A stretch of 64,000 bases of DNA. Origin: JALORV01 sp963775635 (GTDB lineage Bacteria; Pseudomonadota; Gammaproteobacteria; Burkholderiales; Burkholderiaceae_F). Location of the stretch: the NCBI GenBank assembly GCA_963775635.1, contig CAVZJO010000002.1, forward strand, positions 62,001 to 126,000, written 5' to 3'. Below the pieces are notes generated by a model. It saw only the letters and a list, made by a program, of their open reading frames with translations. It made no database searches and was not told where the DNA came from. The first letter of the stretch is position 1, and the number at the start of each line of letters is the position of its first letter. Shown piece after piece: positions 55,824 to 63,918 of this stretch. The translations under genes were made by a program, and so were the position numbers.

Positions 55824-57298
55824 CTATAGCTGATAGTCCATCGCCAGCCGTGATTGCAGGTCGCGGGCGATCCGGAAAGCCTCCTTCAACGATAGCCGAT
55901 CCAGCTTGTTGAGCTTGTCCGGGTCAATCCGGTTCGGTTCGCCGTTGGAAGCAAGCGAATCGAGGCCAGCCTGGTGTGTGAGCCGGATGCGCTGGATCAG
56001 GTAAAACGCCGCCAGCATCGACTGCGTTTCATCGTTCGGCAGCGCGCCGATGGAGCCGGCACCGCGCAGCCGGTCTGCGGTGTTTGTCTGCGGCAGGGCG
56101 TAGGCGAGCGAATACACGCGTGCCGCATCGACGAAGGGGCGCACGCCGTACATCTTCAGGTTGATCGTGCCCGGCGTAGTTCGGCACGTCTTCGGTGATG
56201 AAGTCGCGCCAACGGGCAAGGGGCGGTTTTGCCTGGAGCGCGTTTTCCGCCATCAGGCGCAGGAAGTTCGGCCGCTTGCGTGTGACGTCGAGAAACCAGC
56301 GGCGCAGATCCGACGCCAATCGCGCGTCACCGTACAACGCACGGAAGTCGAAGCATATCGCTGCATCGAGCAGAGCCTTCGGTTCCGAGTCGGAGAGCCA
56401 ACCTTCGAGCTTGGATTTCCACTCCGCCATCGACAGGCACAGCTCCGGGTTTGAAGCCATTACGTTGCCCTTGCAGAGCGGAAAACCGCAGGCATCGAGC
56501 GCCTCATTGACCTCACGTGCAAACGGCAAAAGGTGCTCGCGCACGCGGGCCGGCACCGGTGTCCTCATGAGCAACAAATACGATCCCGTTGTCCTGGTCA
56601 GTGGCAAAAGTCTGCTCGAGTCGCCCCTCGCTGCCGAAGGCAAGCCAGCACCAGCCGATACGATCCCAACTATGACGCCTGCGCACGAGCTCGATGATTC
56701 GCTCGCAGATGCGGTCGTTCAAGACTGACACGAACAGCGTCAACTGCTCGGCGCCGACGCCCTGTTCGAGCAGGATCCGCGTCAACTGTCGCACCCGCTC
56801 GGCCAGGCCGGCCAGCGTCGAGACGTCACGTGCCAGTCGGATTTCCATCGTCAGCTCGCCCAGGCCGAGGCGTTGCAGCGAAAACAGATCCCGTTCCGAG
56901 ATCACGCCGACAAGCTGTTGGTCGCGCTCGACGAGCACGTGACGGATACCGTGCTTGATCATCAACAATGCAGCTTCATACGAGGGCGTATGGTCGGGCA
57001 GCGACAGCGGGTCCTTCGACATGACATCGGTCACCGGCGCGTCGAGTTGCTGCTGCAATGTCGCTCGCACCAGGTCGCGTTCGGTGAAGACTCCGGTCGG
57101 GCGCTTGCGGTCGTCGACAATGACGATCGCGCCGACTTGCTCGTCGTGCATCCGCTGCACAGCGCTGCGAACCGTGTCCCATTCGCTGCAAACCAGAGGT
57201 GCGCCGCGCAGAAGACTCCGCAGGGGCTGCGCCAGCGTCTGCTGCTCACCCGCCAGGCGGTCTGGCTTGCCGATCGGAGTCGGAGAGGGATCGGCCAC
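55824..57298 (-). pseudogene. CBS-pair / DUF294 nucleotidyltransferase-like signalling protein, two frameshifts
   Basis: Three overlapping frames reconstruct a ~490-residue protein. Two CBS domains come first (EWDTVRSAVQRMHDEQVGAI and MSKDPLSLPDHTPSYEAALL). Then a nucleotidyltransferase-like domain has FGSEGRLEQTFATDQDNG, which keeps the G-S and D-x-D pattern. The C-terminal DUF294 helical domain follows (FARDVNEAL-like, CKGNVMASNPELCLSMAEW, INLKMYGVRPFVDAARV). Each break is one extra base in a GC triplet: at 56547-56549, and at 56170-56172 where removal restores NYAGTINLK. This family is found in the same clusters as SLC5-type sensor kinases. It lies 14 bp downstream of the exonuclease-sensor gene. 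Role: adenylate-sensing CBS regulator, inferred. Confidence 0.83.
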
Positions 57299-57312
57299 AG
57301 TGGCGTTTCGTT

Positions 57313-59457
57313 TCAGTATTCGAGGCGCGCAAGGTAGCTCGCGCGAGATGCATCGAGCGCCTGCGCCAGCGTGACAATGCCGCGTTCGGCGAGCAGCGGC
57401 AGCAGGCGCAGGAAGACTTCGGCGGTCACCAGTGCATCGCCGAGCGCGGTGTGCCGACCGATCACGCGCACGCCGACACGCTCGGCGATCGCATCCAGAT
57501 CGTGGTTGTCCAGGCTCGGGTGCACCACCGCCGACAGCAGCAGCGTATCGAGCACCGGCTGGCCGAAGTGCACACCGGCGACACCCTCCTTCAGTTCGAG
57601 AAACCGCATATCGAAGGCGGCGTTGTGCGCCACGAGCACGGTGTCCTCGCAGAAGCGGTAGAAGCGCGGCAGCACCTGTTCGATCGGCGGCTCATTGAGC
57701 AGCTGACGCGCGTCGATTCCGTGCACGGCAGTCGATTCGCGGCTGATCGAGCGGCGCGGGTTGACCAGCTGCTCGAAGACCTCTTGCTTCAGCAAACGGC
57801 CGTTGACGATCCGAACGGCGCCCAGCGAGATGACTTCGTCGCCCGCCGACGGCTCCAACCCGGTCGTTTCGGTATCGAATACGGTGTAAGAGAGTTCCGC
57901 GAGCTTGCGTTCGGCAAGTGCGCCGGCCGTATCGAGTCGATCGAACAGGTCGAAGTCGTAGAACTCCGGCCGACTTTCAGCGGTGCTTGTCCTGTACGCC
58001 AGCGCAGCGGGGGCTTCGCCGCGCGGCAGCAGGAAATGGAAGCGGGAGGTCTGGCGGATTTTGTCGACCTGCAGCCATGCCTCGGCGCCGTGGCGCTCGA
58101 GCACGGCGCGCAGCGACAGCGGCGTTTCTTCGGTTCCTACGCGCATCGGTTCGCTTTCCCACAGCGAAAGCGCATCGCTGCTGACGATGGCGCCTGTCCA
58201 GATCAGGTCCACCTCGGCGAAGCCGCCACTGCTGCCGGCGCGCAGCCGAAAACCGTAGATCGTGTAGTCGCCGGCGAGCCTTGCGGCCAGAAAGGTCATC
58301 GCCTGCACGATCGCAAAGCTGTCAACGCGCACCCACAGGTTGGCGTCGGCATCCTCAACTGAGACCGGAAGCTGCAGCGCTTCGCTGATGTGCCGCTGCA
58401 CCACGGCCAGCAGGTCGACCGCGCGCATGTCCTCCAGCGTCAGGCTGCCCTTCAGTGCGTCAGCATATTCGCGCAGCGCCGTGTTCAGGCGCTCGGTCAG
58501 CACTCGCGACTCGGCGACGGCGATGTCGACGAACTGGGTGCGCTGGCCGACCGGCATGTCCGGGTATGCCGCGATGTTCTCGGCCGCTGCGCGCAGGTTG
58601 GCGGCCGGCGCCCGCATGCCGGTCGCGAGCGACTGCAACAGGCGCAGGCTCTGAGCTTCGCGGCCGACCAGGCCGCTGACGTCATCGAAGGTGAATACCA
58701 TGCCAGCGACTCGCCGCTCCGTCCCGAGAAACGGTACCACCAGCACGCGCAGCAGGGCGCCATTGGCGACCGACACCACGAAGCGCGCATGCGGACGATC
58801 GACGTGATCGAGCTGCTGCTGGATCACGTCCAATGCATGCGCAACCTGATTGCGATCGAGCAACGCGAGCACCGATCGCCCGAGGCCGAGCGGTTTGTAA
58901 TCGCCGCGGGCCGCGCTGCCTGCAGGTGGCGCCAGCAGCGCGGCGGCGCGCGGGTTGTACAGCAGAATGCGCCCGTCGGCGTTGCAGACCAGCACACCCT
59001 GCGAAAGCTCCGACATCAGCGCCGCAAAGCGGTCACGTTCCTCCTCGACACGCGCCCGGGTCTCGGCGCTGCGCTGATCGAGATCGTGTTCGATGCGATG
59101 GTAGGCGTCGGCCAGCTGGTTGATGGCGGAGGCGACATCGGCCAATTCCGGCGCATCGGCTGTTGCAACTCGAAAGCCGCGTTCGGCAGCCAGCAGGCTG
59201 CGCGCCTGTTCGGCGAGCTGGCGTGCCGCGTGCGAATAACGCCAAAACAGCCAGTGCCCCAACATCCCGGCGACCGCCAACAGGATCATCGTTCCGAACG
59301 CGAGCAGCGGCGCCGTCTCGCTGACCAGTGCGCTCAGGCTTGCCCGCAGTTCAGGGCCGGCTGCCAGATGGACCAGCAGCGCCCCCGCCGCCAGCACCAC
59401 GAGCACGCCAACGCACGAGCTCAGTATCCAGATCGCGACGCCGCGCCATCGTTTCAT
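57313..59457 (-). CDS. Membrane PAS-like/degenerate kinase sensor fused to DnaQ-type 3'-5' exonuclease
   Basis: A 714-residue fusion. Two N-terminal membrane segments (VAIWILSSCVGVLVVLAAGA and APLLAFGTMILLAVAGMLG) are followed by a HAMP-like helix. A PAS domain (LSQGVLVCNADGRILLYNP) is next, then a region resembling a histidine-kinase core but without a recognisable H-box or N/G boxes (residues ~285-510). Last is a DEDDh exonuclease: FDTETTG (527-533), AHNAAFD (610-616) and HTALGDA (669-675), with all acidic residues and the histidine present. The exonuclease should therefore be active on the cytoplasmic side. The ATG at 59457 overlaps the receiver stop (ATGA). The substrate, DNA or a small nucleotide/RNA, is unknown. 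Confidence 0.88.
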   Translation of the reverse strand: MKRWRGVAIWILSSCVGVLVVLAAGALLVHLAAGPELRASLSALVSETAPLLAFGTMILLAVAGMLGHWLFWRYSHAARQLAEQARSLLAAERGFRVATADAPELADVASAINQLADAYHRIEHDLDQRSAETRARVEEERDRFAALMSELSQGVLVCNADGRILLYNPRAAALLAPPAGSAARGDYKPLGLGRSVLALLDRNQVAHALDVIQQQLDHVDRPHARFVVSVANGALLRVLVVPFLGTERRVAGMVFTFDDVSGLVGREAQSLRLLQSLATGMRAPAANLRAAAENIAAYPDMPVGQRTQFVDIAVAESRVLTERLNTALREYADALKGSLTLEDMRAVDLLAVVQRHISEALQLPVSVEDADANLWVRVDSFAIVQAMTFLAARLAGDYTIYGFRLRAGSSGGFAEVDLIWTGAIVSSDALSLWESEPMRVGTEETPLSLRAVLERHGAEAWLQVDKIRQTSRFHFLLPRGEAPAALAYRTSTAESRPEFYDFDLFDRLDTAGALAERKLAELSYTVFDTETTGLEPSAGDEVISLGAVRIVNGRLLKQEVFEQLVNPRRSISRESTAVHGIDARQLLNEPPIEQVLPRFYRFCEDTVLVAHNAAFDMRFLELKEGVAGVHFGQPVLDTLLLSAVVHPSLDNHDLDAIAERVGVRVIGRHTALGDALVTAEVFLRLLPLLAERGIVTLAQALDASRASYLARLEY

Positions 59458-59850
59458 TGCGTCGGAGCGCTGCCTGGTTCGAACAGCCGGTTGATCGTGG
59501 CCACCAGCTCCTGCGTGGAAAACGGCTTCGTGATGTAAAGATCGGCGCCGAGCGACAAGCCCTTGTTGACCTCGGCTTCGGTACCTTTGGCCGACAGCAT
59601 CACGATCTTGATCTGAGCGAATTCGGGCCGTTCCCGCATTCTCTGGCAGACCTCGAATCCGCTCTTGATGGGCATCATGACGTCCATCAGGACCAGGTCC
59701 GGCCGGTATGCCTCGACCTGCTCGAGCGCCTCGGCGCCGTTGGATCGCCAGGCGTACGTCATAGCCGCTCCGCTTCAGCAGGAATTCGAGCGCCGTAACG
59801 ATGTTCGGCTCATCATCGACGATCAGCACTTTGCGCGTTGCTTCACTCAT
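59454..59850 (-). pseudogene. Single-domain response regulator receiver, frameshifted
   Basis: The first frame gives VLIVDDEPNIVTALEFLLKR (the acidic pocket), and the second gives PDLVLMDVMMPIKSGFEVCQ with the phosphoacceptor Asp (about residue 56). IVMLSAKGTE and the conserved Lys in LYITKPFSTQELV follow. Together they make a ~131-residue receiver with no output domain. Removing one A near 59745 restores VRLASNGAEAL. As written, the first frame runs on into the exonuclease gene in the wrong phase. It lies 69 bp downstream of the SLC5-kinase gene, its likely phosphodonor. Confidence 0.87.
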
Positions 59851-59919
59851 GACTGCCTCGCGTTGTCTCGTGTCGACACAGTGCTGCCACCGAGCGCTTG
59901 CCTCGCAACCGGCCGGGCG

Positions 59920-62673
59920 TCAGGCGGGTACGAGGGTCGATGCCGGGGCCAGCGGTAGTGTGAAGGAAAAGCAAGCGCCGGCGCCCGCTTCGCTTTCGAC
60001 CCAGATGCGACCGCCGAAGTACTCGACGATCTGGCGGCTGATGTTCAGGCCCAGGCCCGTGCCCGGCGGCTTGGCGACCAGCGCATCTCCGGCCTGCCAG
60101 AACTTGTCGAAGATGAAGCCCTGGTCCTCGCGGCGCACTCCGGGTCCATTGTCGCGGACGTCGATGCGCAACTCGCCGTCGAGCACACGCAGTGCCACTT
60201 CGACCCTGCCGCGGCCCTCGGGACTGAACTTCAATGCGTTCGACAGCAAGTTCATCAGCACCTGGATCAAACGGTCGACGTCGACCTCGACGGGCGGCGT
60301 GTACTCCGGCATGCGCGCCTCGAGCTGGACACCCTTTTCCTTGAACACCTGGCTCATCCTGGCCAGGCTGTCGGCCACGACGTCGCGCACGTCGACCCGC
60401 GTCATCTGCCATTCAGCACGGCCGGATGCGATCTTCGCGAGGTCAAGCACCTCGTTGATCAGCCGGGTCAGCCGCTCGGTCTCGCGGGTGATGACGCCGA
60501 GAAACTCCATGCGTTGGTCCAAGTCCACACTCGGATTGGCCAGCAGGATCTCGGAGAACGCGCGGATCGACGTCAGCGGCGTGCGCAACTCGTGCGTCAC
60601 GGTCGAGATGAAGTCGTCCTTCAGGCGGTCGAGTTCCTTCAGGCGTTCATTGGCAGCTCGCAGTTCGGCGGTCGCTGCTTCCAGCTCGCGCGACTTCTGC
60701 TCCAGGCGATGGCTGTAGACCACCACCTGCGACGCTTCGTCCAGTATCGCGGTGACTTCTTCGAGCGTAAGCGCCTCTTCCTTGACCGCGGACGCGATCA
60801 TGATGCGGGCCGAAGCCGAGCCGATCGCGCCGGCCAGCTGCGTTTCGACGTAATTCACAAACTCTGCGTCGGCCGTCAGTTCGTCGTTGGGCCACGACAG
60901 GCCGCGCGCGCGCGCGTAATCGGCAAAGACGGTGTCGGCAGCGGAGCTGCCGATGAACCGTGACAGCACCGCATACAACTCGCGTACCGATGCCGTGCCG
61001 CGCCAGAAGCGCGCGCCCCCCGCTTCGTGCTGGAAGGCGTCGACGAACATGCTCGCCTGCCGCCGCTCGGCTGCCGATTGCGTGCCGGCCAGTGAAACGC
61101 CAACGTACAGTCCGATGTTGGCGATCATGCTCCAGATCATTGCGTGCGTGATCTGATCCAGACCCGTCAGTCCGAACAGGGCGAGTGGCCTGAGCAGTTC
61201 GATGCCGAACGGGCCGTGCTCCAGAAAAGAGATCGGCAACCAGCCGGAGCGCGCCAGCGCCGGCAGCAGCAGCGTGTAGAGCCAAACGAGAAACCCCGCC
61301 ACCAGTCCCGCGAGCGCGCCGCGCCGTGTCGCGCCCTTCCAGAAGATGCCTCCGAGCACGGCCGGGGCGAACTGCGCGACGGCCGCGAACGAAATCAGCC
61401 CGATCGACACCAGCGCATAGGCCTCGCCGGCCAGGCGGAAGTACAGATACCCGAGCAGCAGCACCATTACGATCGCGCCGCGCCGGATGCCGAGTATCAG
61501 GCCGGTCAGATCCGGCCGCGCGGCCAGCCGCAGCCGCTGCATGCGCAGCAGCACCGGCATCAGCAGGTCATTGCAGACCATCGTCGACAATGCAATCGTT
61601 TCGACAATAACCATTCCGGTGGCAGCCGACAGTCCGCCGATGAACACCAGCAGCGCCAGCATTTCCTGATGCTCGACCATCGGCAACGTAAGCACATAGG
61701 TATCGGCGTCGACATTCCCGCCCGGAAAATGCAGCCGGCCGCCGAATGCGATGGGCAGCACGAAGATGTTGATCGCAAGCATGTAGACGGGGAACACCCA
61801 GATCGCCTTCTTCAGGTGTCGTTCGTCGACGTTTTCGATCACCGCGACCTGGAACTGGCGAGGCAGGAACATGATCGCCAGCATCGACAGGATGGTCAGC
61901 CAAACCCAGCTCGCATAACCGCCGGCAAACACCTCCAATGGTGTCAGCAACTGGGCGATCTTCGGTACTGCAGCCGCACGATCGAACAGGTCGCCGAATC
62001 CGTCGTAGATCCCCCAAGTCACGAAGGCGCCAACCGCAAGAAACGCCAGCAGCTTGACCAGCGATTCGAACGCAATCGCCGCCACCATCCCCGGATGGTG
62101 TTCGGCGGCGTCCAGATGACGGGTGCCGAAGGCGATTGTGAACAGAGCCAGGATCAGCGCGACCCACAAGGCAGTGTCCTGCAGCAGCGGCGCAGCTCCC
62201 AGCTTGGCCGGCATGACGATCTCCGGATACTGCATGATGATCGTGAAACTGTTCGAGACTGCCTTCAACTGCAGCGAGATGTACGGCACGATGCCGATCA
62301 CCGCGATGATCGTGACGACGCCGCCGAGCAGCGCGCTCTTGCCGTAACGCGATGCCACGAAGTCGGCCAGCGACGTGATGCGGTTCTGCTTCGAAATGCG
62401 CAGGATCTTGCGCAGGACCAGCCACCACAGGGCGATCATCAGCGTCGGCCCGATGTAGATCGGCAGGAACCCGACGCCGTCGCTCGCGGCGCGGCCGACG
62501 CTGCCGTAAAACGTCCACGCTGTCGCATAAACGGCCAGCGACAGACTGTAGATGTAGGGACTGGCTATGACCGGCCGGCCGCTGTCAGCGCGCTGGTCGG
62601 CGTAATAGGCGATGGCAAAGAGCAGCCCGAGGTAGGCGAACGAGGTGGCGACGATGACGCTGCCCTGGAGCAT
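59920..62673 (-). CDS. SLC5 (sodium:solute symporter)-fused sensor histidine kinase, CbrA/CrbS-type
   Basis: A 917-residue protein whose first ~500 residues are a sodium:solute symporter fold with about thirteen membrane segments (YATAWTFYGSVGRAASDGVG and SLADFVASRYGKSALLGGVV are characteristic). A linker helix leads to a histidine kinase: phosphoacceptor His694 in VTHELRTPLTS, then the N box NLLSNALKFSP, G1 DNGPGV and G2 PGTGLGLNISRQIVEYF. Known relatives control acetate (CrbS) or C/N balance (CbrA), with the transporter part acting as sensor or carrier. The small membrane protein gene lies 19 bp upstream; the receiver, exonuclease and CBS genes follow. Confidence 0.93.
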   Translation of the reverse strand: MLQGSVIVATSFAYLGLLFAIAYYADQRADSGRPVIASPYIYSLSLAVYATAWTFYGSVGRAASDGVGFLPIYIGPTLMIALWWLVLRKILRISKQNRITSLADFVASRYGKSALLGGVVTIIAVIGIVPYISLQLKAVSNSFTIIMQYPEIVMPAKLGAAPLLQDTALWVALILALFTIAFGTRHLDAAEHHPGMVAAIAFESLVKLLAFLAVGAFVTWGIYDGFGDLFDRAAAVPKIAQLLTPLEVFAGGYASWVWLTILSMLAIMFLPRQFQVAVIENVDERHLKKAIWVFPVYMLAINIFVLPIAFGGRLHFPGGNVDADTYVLTLPMVEHQEMLALLVFIGGLSAATGMVIVETIALSTMVCNDLLMPVLLRMQRLRLAARPDLTGLILGIRRGAIVMVLLLGYLYFRLAGEAYALVSIGLISFAAVAQFAPAVLGGIFWKGATRRGALAGLVAGFLVWLYTLLLPALARSGWLPISFLEHGPFGIELLRPLALFGLTGLDQITHAMIWSMIANIGLYVGVSLAGTQSAAERRQASMFVDAFQHEAGGARFWRGTASVRELYAVLSRFIGSSAADTVFADYARARGLSWPNDELTADAEFVNYVETQLAGAIGSASARIMIASAVKEEALTLEEVTAILDEASQVVVYSHRLEQKSRELEAATAELRAANERLKELDRLKDDFISTVTHELRTPLTSIRAFSEILLANPSVDLDQRMEFLGVITRETERLTRLINEVLDLAKIASGRAEWQMTRVDVRDVVADSLARMSQVFKEKGVQLEARMPEYTPPVEVDVDRLIQVLMNLLSNALKFSPEGRGRVEVALRVLDGELRIDVRDNGPGVRREDQGFIFDKFWQAGDALVAKPPGTGLGLNISRQIVEYFGGRIWVESEAGAGACFSFTLPLAPASTLVPA

Positions 62674-62691
62674 GGGGCGCTAGGACCGGTT

Positions 62692-62889
62692 CTAGTCTTC
62701 GCGTTCAATCGCGTGCGCCATCAGGACGATCAGCACTGTCCAGGCGCCAAAGATCCATGCGTACAGTGCCGGAATGCCGAAGAAGGTGTCAGGGCGGTTG
62801 AACAGCGCCAGGATCGGGTAGTTGAACAGCAGACACCCCAGCATGCATAGAGCCACTAGGCGGGCGGTTCGACGTCCCGGCTTCAGCAT
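62692..62889 (-). CDS. Small two-helix membrane protein (DUF3311-like)
   Basis: A 65-residue protein with two hydrophobic segments (LVALCMLGCLLFNYPILALF and IPALYAWIFGAWTVLIVLMA) and a charged tail. The FNRPDTFFGIPALYAW segment resembles DUF3311, short proteins often encoded just before SLC5-family transporters. The ATG at 62889 has a strong AAGGAG upstream; an open frame to 62973 is probably not used. Its position 19 bp before the SLC5-kinase gene suggests a subunit or partner of that protein. Confidence 0.72.
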   Translation of the reverse strand: MLKPGRRTARLVALCMLGCLLFNYPILALFNRPDTFFGIPALYAWIFGAWTVLIVLMAHAIERED

Positions 62890-62978
62890 GATCGCTCCTT
62901 GGCGGGCGTCCGACGTCCCCGCGCGAGTACGGTAAGTGGCGCTGCTCGGCCCTGTCAAACCCTTTGCGGACACGACGA

Positions 62979-63428
62979 CTAGCGACGTGACGACTTCAGC
63001 AGCCGCTGTTGCTCCCGCTTCCAGTCCTTGTCCTGCTGGTCGGCGCGCTTCTCGAACTGCCGTTTACCCTTCGCGAGCCCGACCTCGAGCTTGATCCGGC
63101 CTTTCTTGAAGTGCAGATCCAGCGGGACTAGCGCGTAGCCGGCGCGCTCGACCTTGCCGATCAGCTTGCGGATCTCGGCCGCGTGCAGCAGCAGCTTGCG
63201 GGTGCGCGTCGGCTGCGGCGTGATATGGGTGGAGGCCGTCGGCAGCGGGCTGACGTGGGCGTTCAGCAGATAGAGCTCGCCCTGCCGGACCACGACATAC
63301 GCCTCGTTCAGCTGCGCGCGGCCGGCACGGACGGACTTCACTTCCCAGCCTTCGAGCACGAGTCCCGCTTCGTAGCGATCCTCGATGAAGTAGTCGTGCT
63401 GAGCCTTCTTGTTCTGGGCGATGGCCAC
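62979..63428 (-). CDS. smpB: SsrA-binding protein SmpB
   Basis: A 149-residue protein required for tmRNA-mediated ribosome rescue. It has the usual N-terminus NKKAQHDYFIEDRYEAGL, then EVKSVRAGRAQLNEAYV, the RKLLLHAAEIRKL segment, and the basic tail EKRADQQDKDWKREQQRLL that enters the mRNA channel. It is divergent from ratA, the common arrangement. No tmRNA (ssrA) gene was seen in the window. Confidence 0.96.
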   Translation of the reverse strand: MAIAQNKKAQHDYFIEDRYEAGLVLEGWEVKSVRAGRAQLNEAYVVVRQGELYLLNAHVSPLPTASTHITPQPTRTRKLLLHAAEIRKLIGKVERAGYALVPLDLHFKKGRIKLEVGLAKGKRQFEKRADQQDKDWKREQQRLLKSSRR

Positions 63429-63480
63429 CGGTCGATGTCCGGACGACGTGCATAGAATGCGCGTTTATATCCCACTCGCC

Positions 63481-63918
63481 ATGCCGCGCGTCGAACGCTC
63501 AGTACTCGTCCACTACAGTGCCGAGCAGATGTTCGATCTGGTGGCGGACATCGAGGAGTATCCGAACTTCCTGCCCTGGTGCAGCGGTTCGCGCGTCGTT
63601 GCCGACGGTGGCGGTGTGGAGGCGAGCGTCGAGATCGATTATGGCGGCATCCGCTCACGCTTCAGCACGCGCAACCACCTACGCTATCCCGAGCAGATCC
63701 GCATGGCGCTGGTGGACGGACCGTTCAAGACGCTCGACGGCCAATGGCAGTTTCATGTACTGCGTCCCGGCGCGTGCAAGGTGCAGCTGACTCTCCATTA
63801 CGCGTTTGCCAGCGGCCTGCTGGGACGGGCCGTCGCCCCGGTGTTCGATTCGATCGCGAATTCGATGATCGATTCGTTCGCGCGGCGCGCCGAAGATCTC
63901 TACGGACCGAACGAGTGA
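63481..63918 (+). CDS. ratA: RatA/COQ10-type START domain protein
   Basis: A 145-residue SRPBCC/START protein. Family marks are VERSVLVHYSAEQMFDLVAD, YPNFLPWCSGSRV and the closing helix with SIANSMIDSFARRAEDLYG. Homologs are described as the RatA toxin that blocks 70S formation in E. coli, and as a ubiquinone-binding COQ10 protein in mitochondria; the second role is at least as likely here. The ATG at 63481 (MPRVERSV) gives normal length. The stop overlaps the GTG of the rnfH gene. Confidence 0.93.
   Translation: MPRVERSVLVHYSAEQMFDLVADIEEYPNFLPWCSGSRVVADGGGVEASVEIDYGGIRSRFSTRNHLRYPEQIRMALVDGPFKTLDGQWQFHVLRPGACKVQLTLHYAFASGLLGRAVAPVFDSIANSMIDSFARRAEDLYGPNE

Noticed and set aside
13661..59745. 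Programmed ribosomal frameshifting as the reason for the split genes
   Set aside because: No slippery heptamer with a downstream pseudoknot is evident at the sites, the families are not known for recoding, and nearly all shifts need removal of one base. Indels are simpler.
57313..59850. An apparent receiver-sensor-exonuclease fusion of 845 residues
   Set aside because: Only the first ~35 residues are receiver. The next ~95 are out-of-frame sequence whose correct frame continues the receiver. The sensor-exonuclease has its own ATG at 59457 overlapping the receiver stop.
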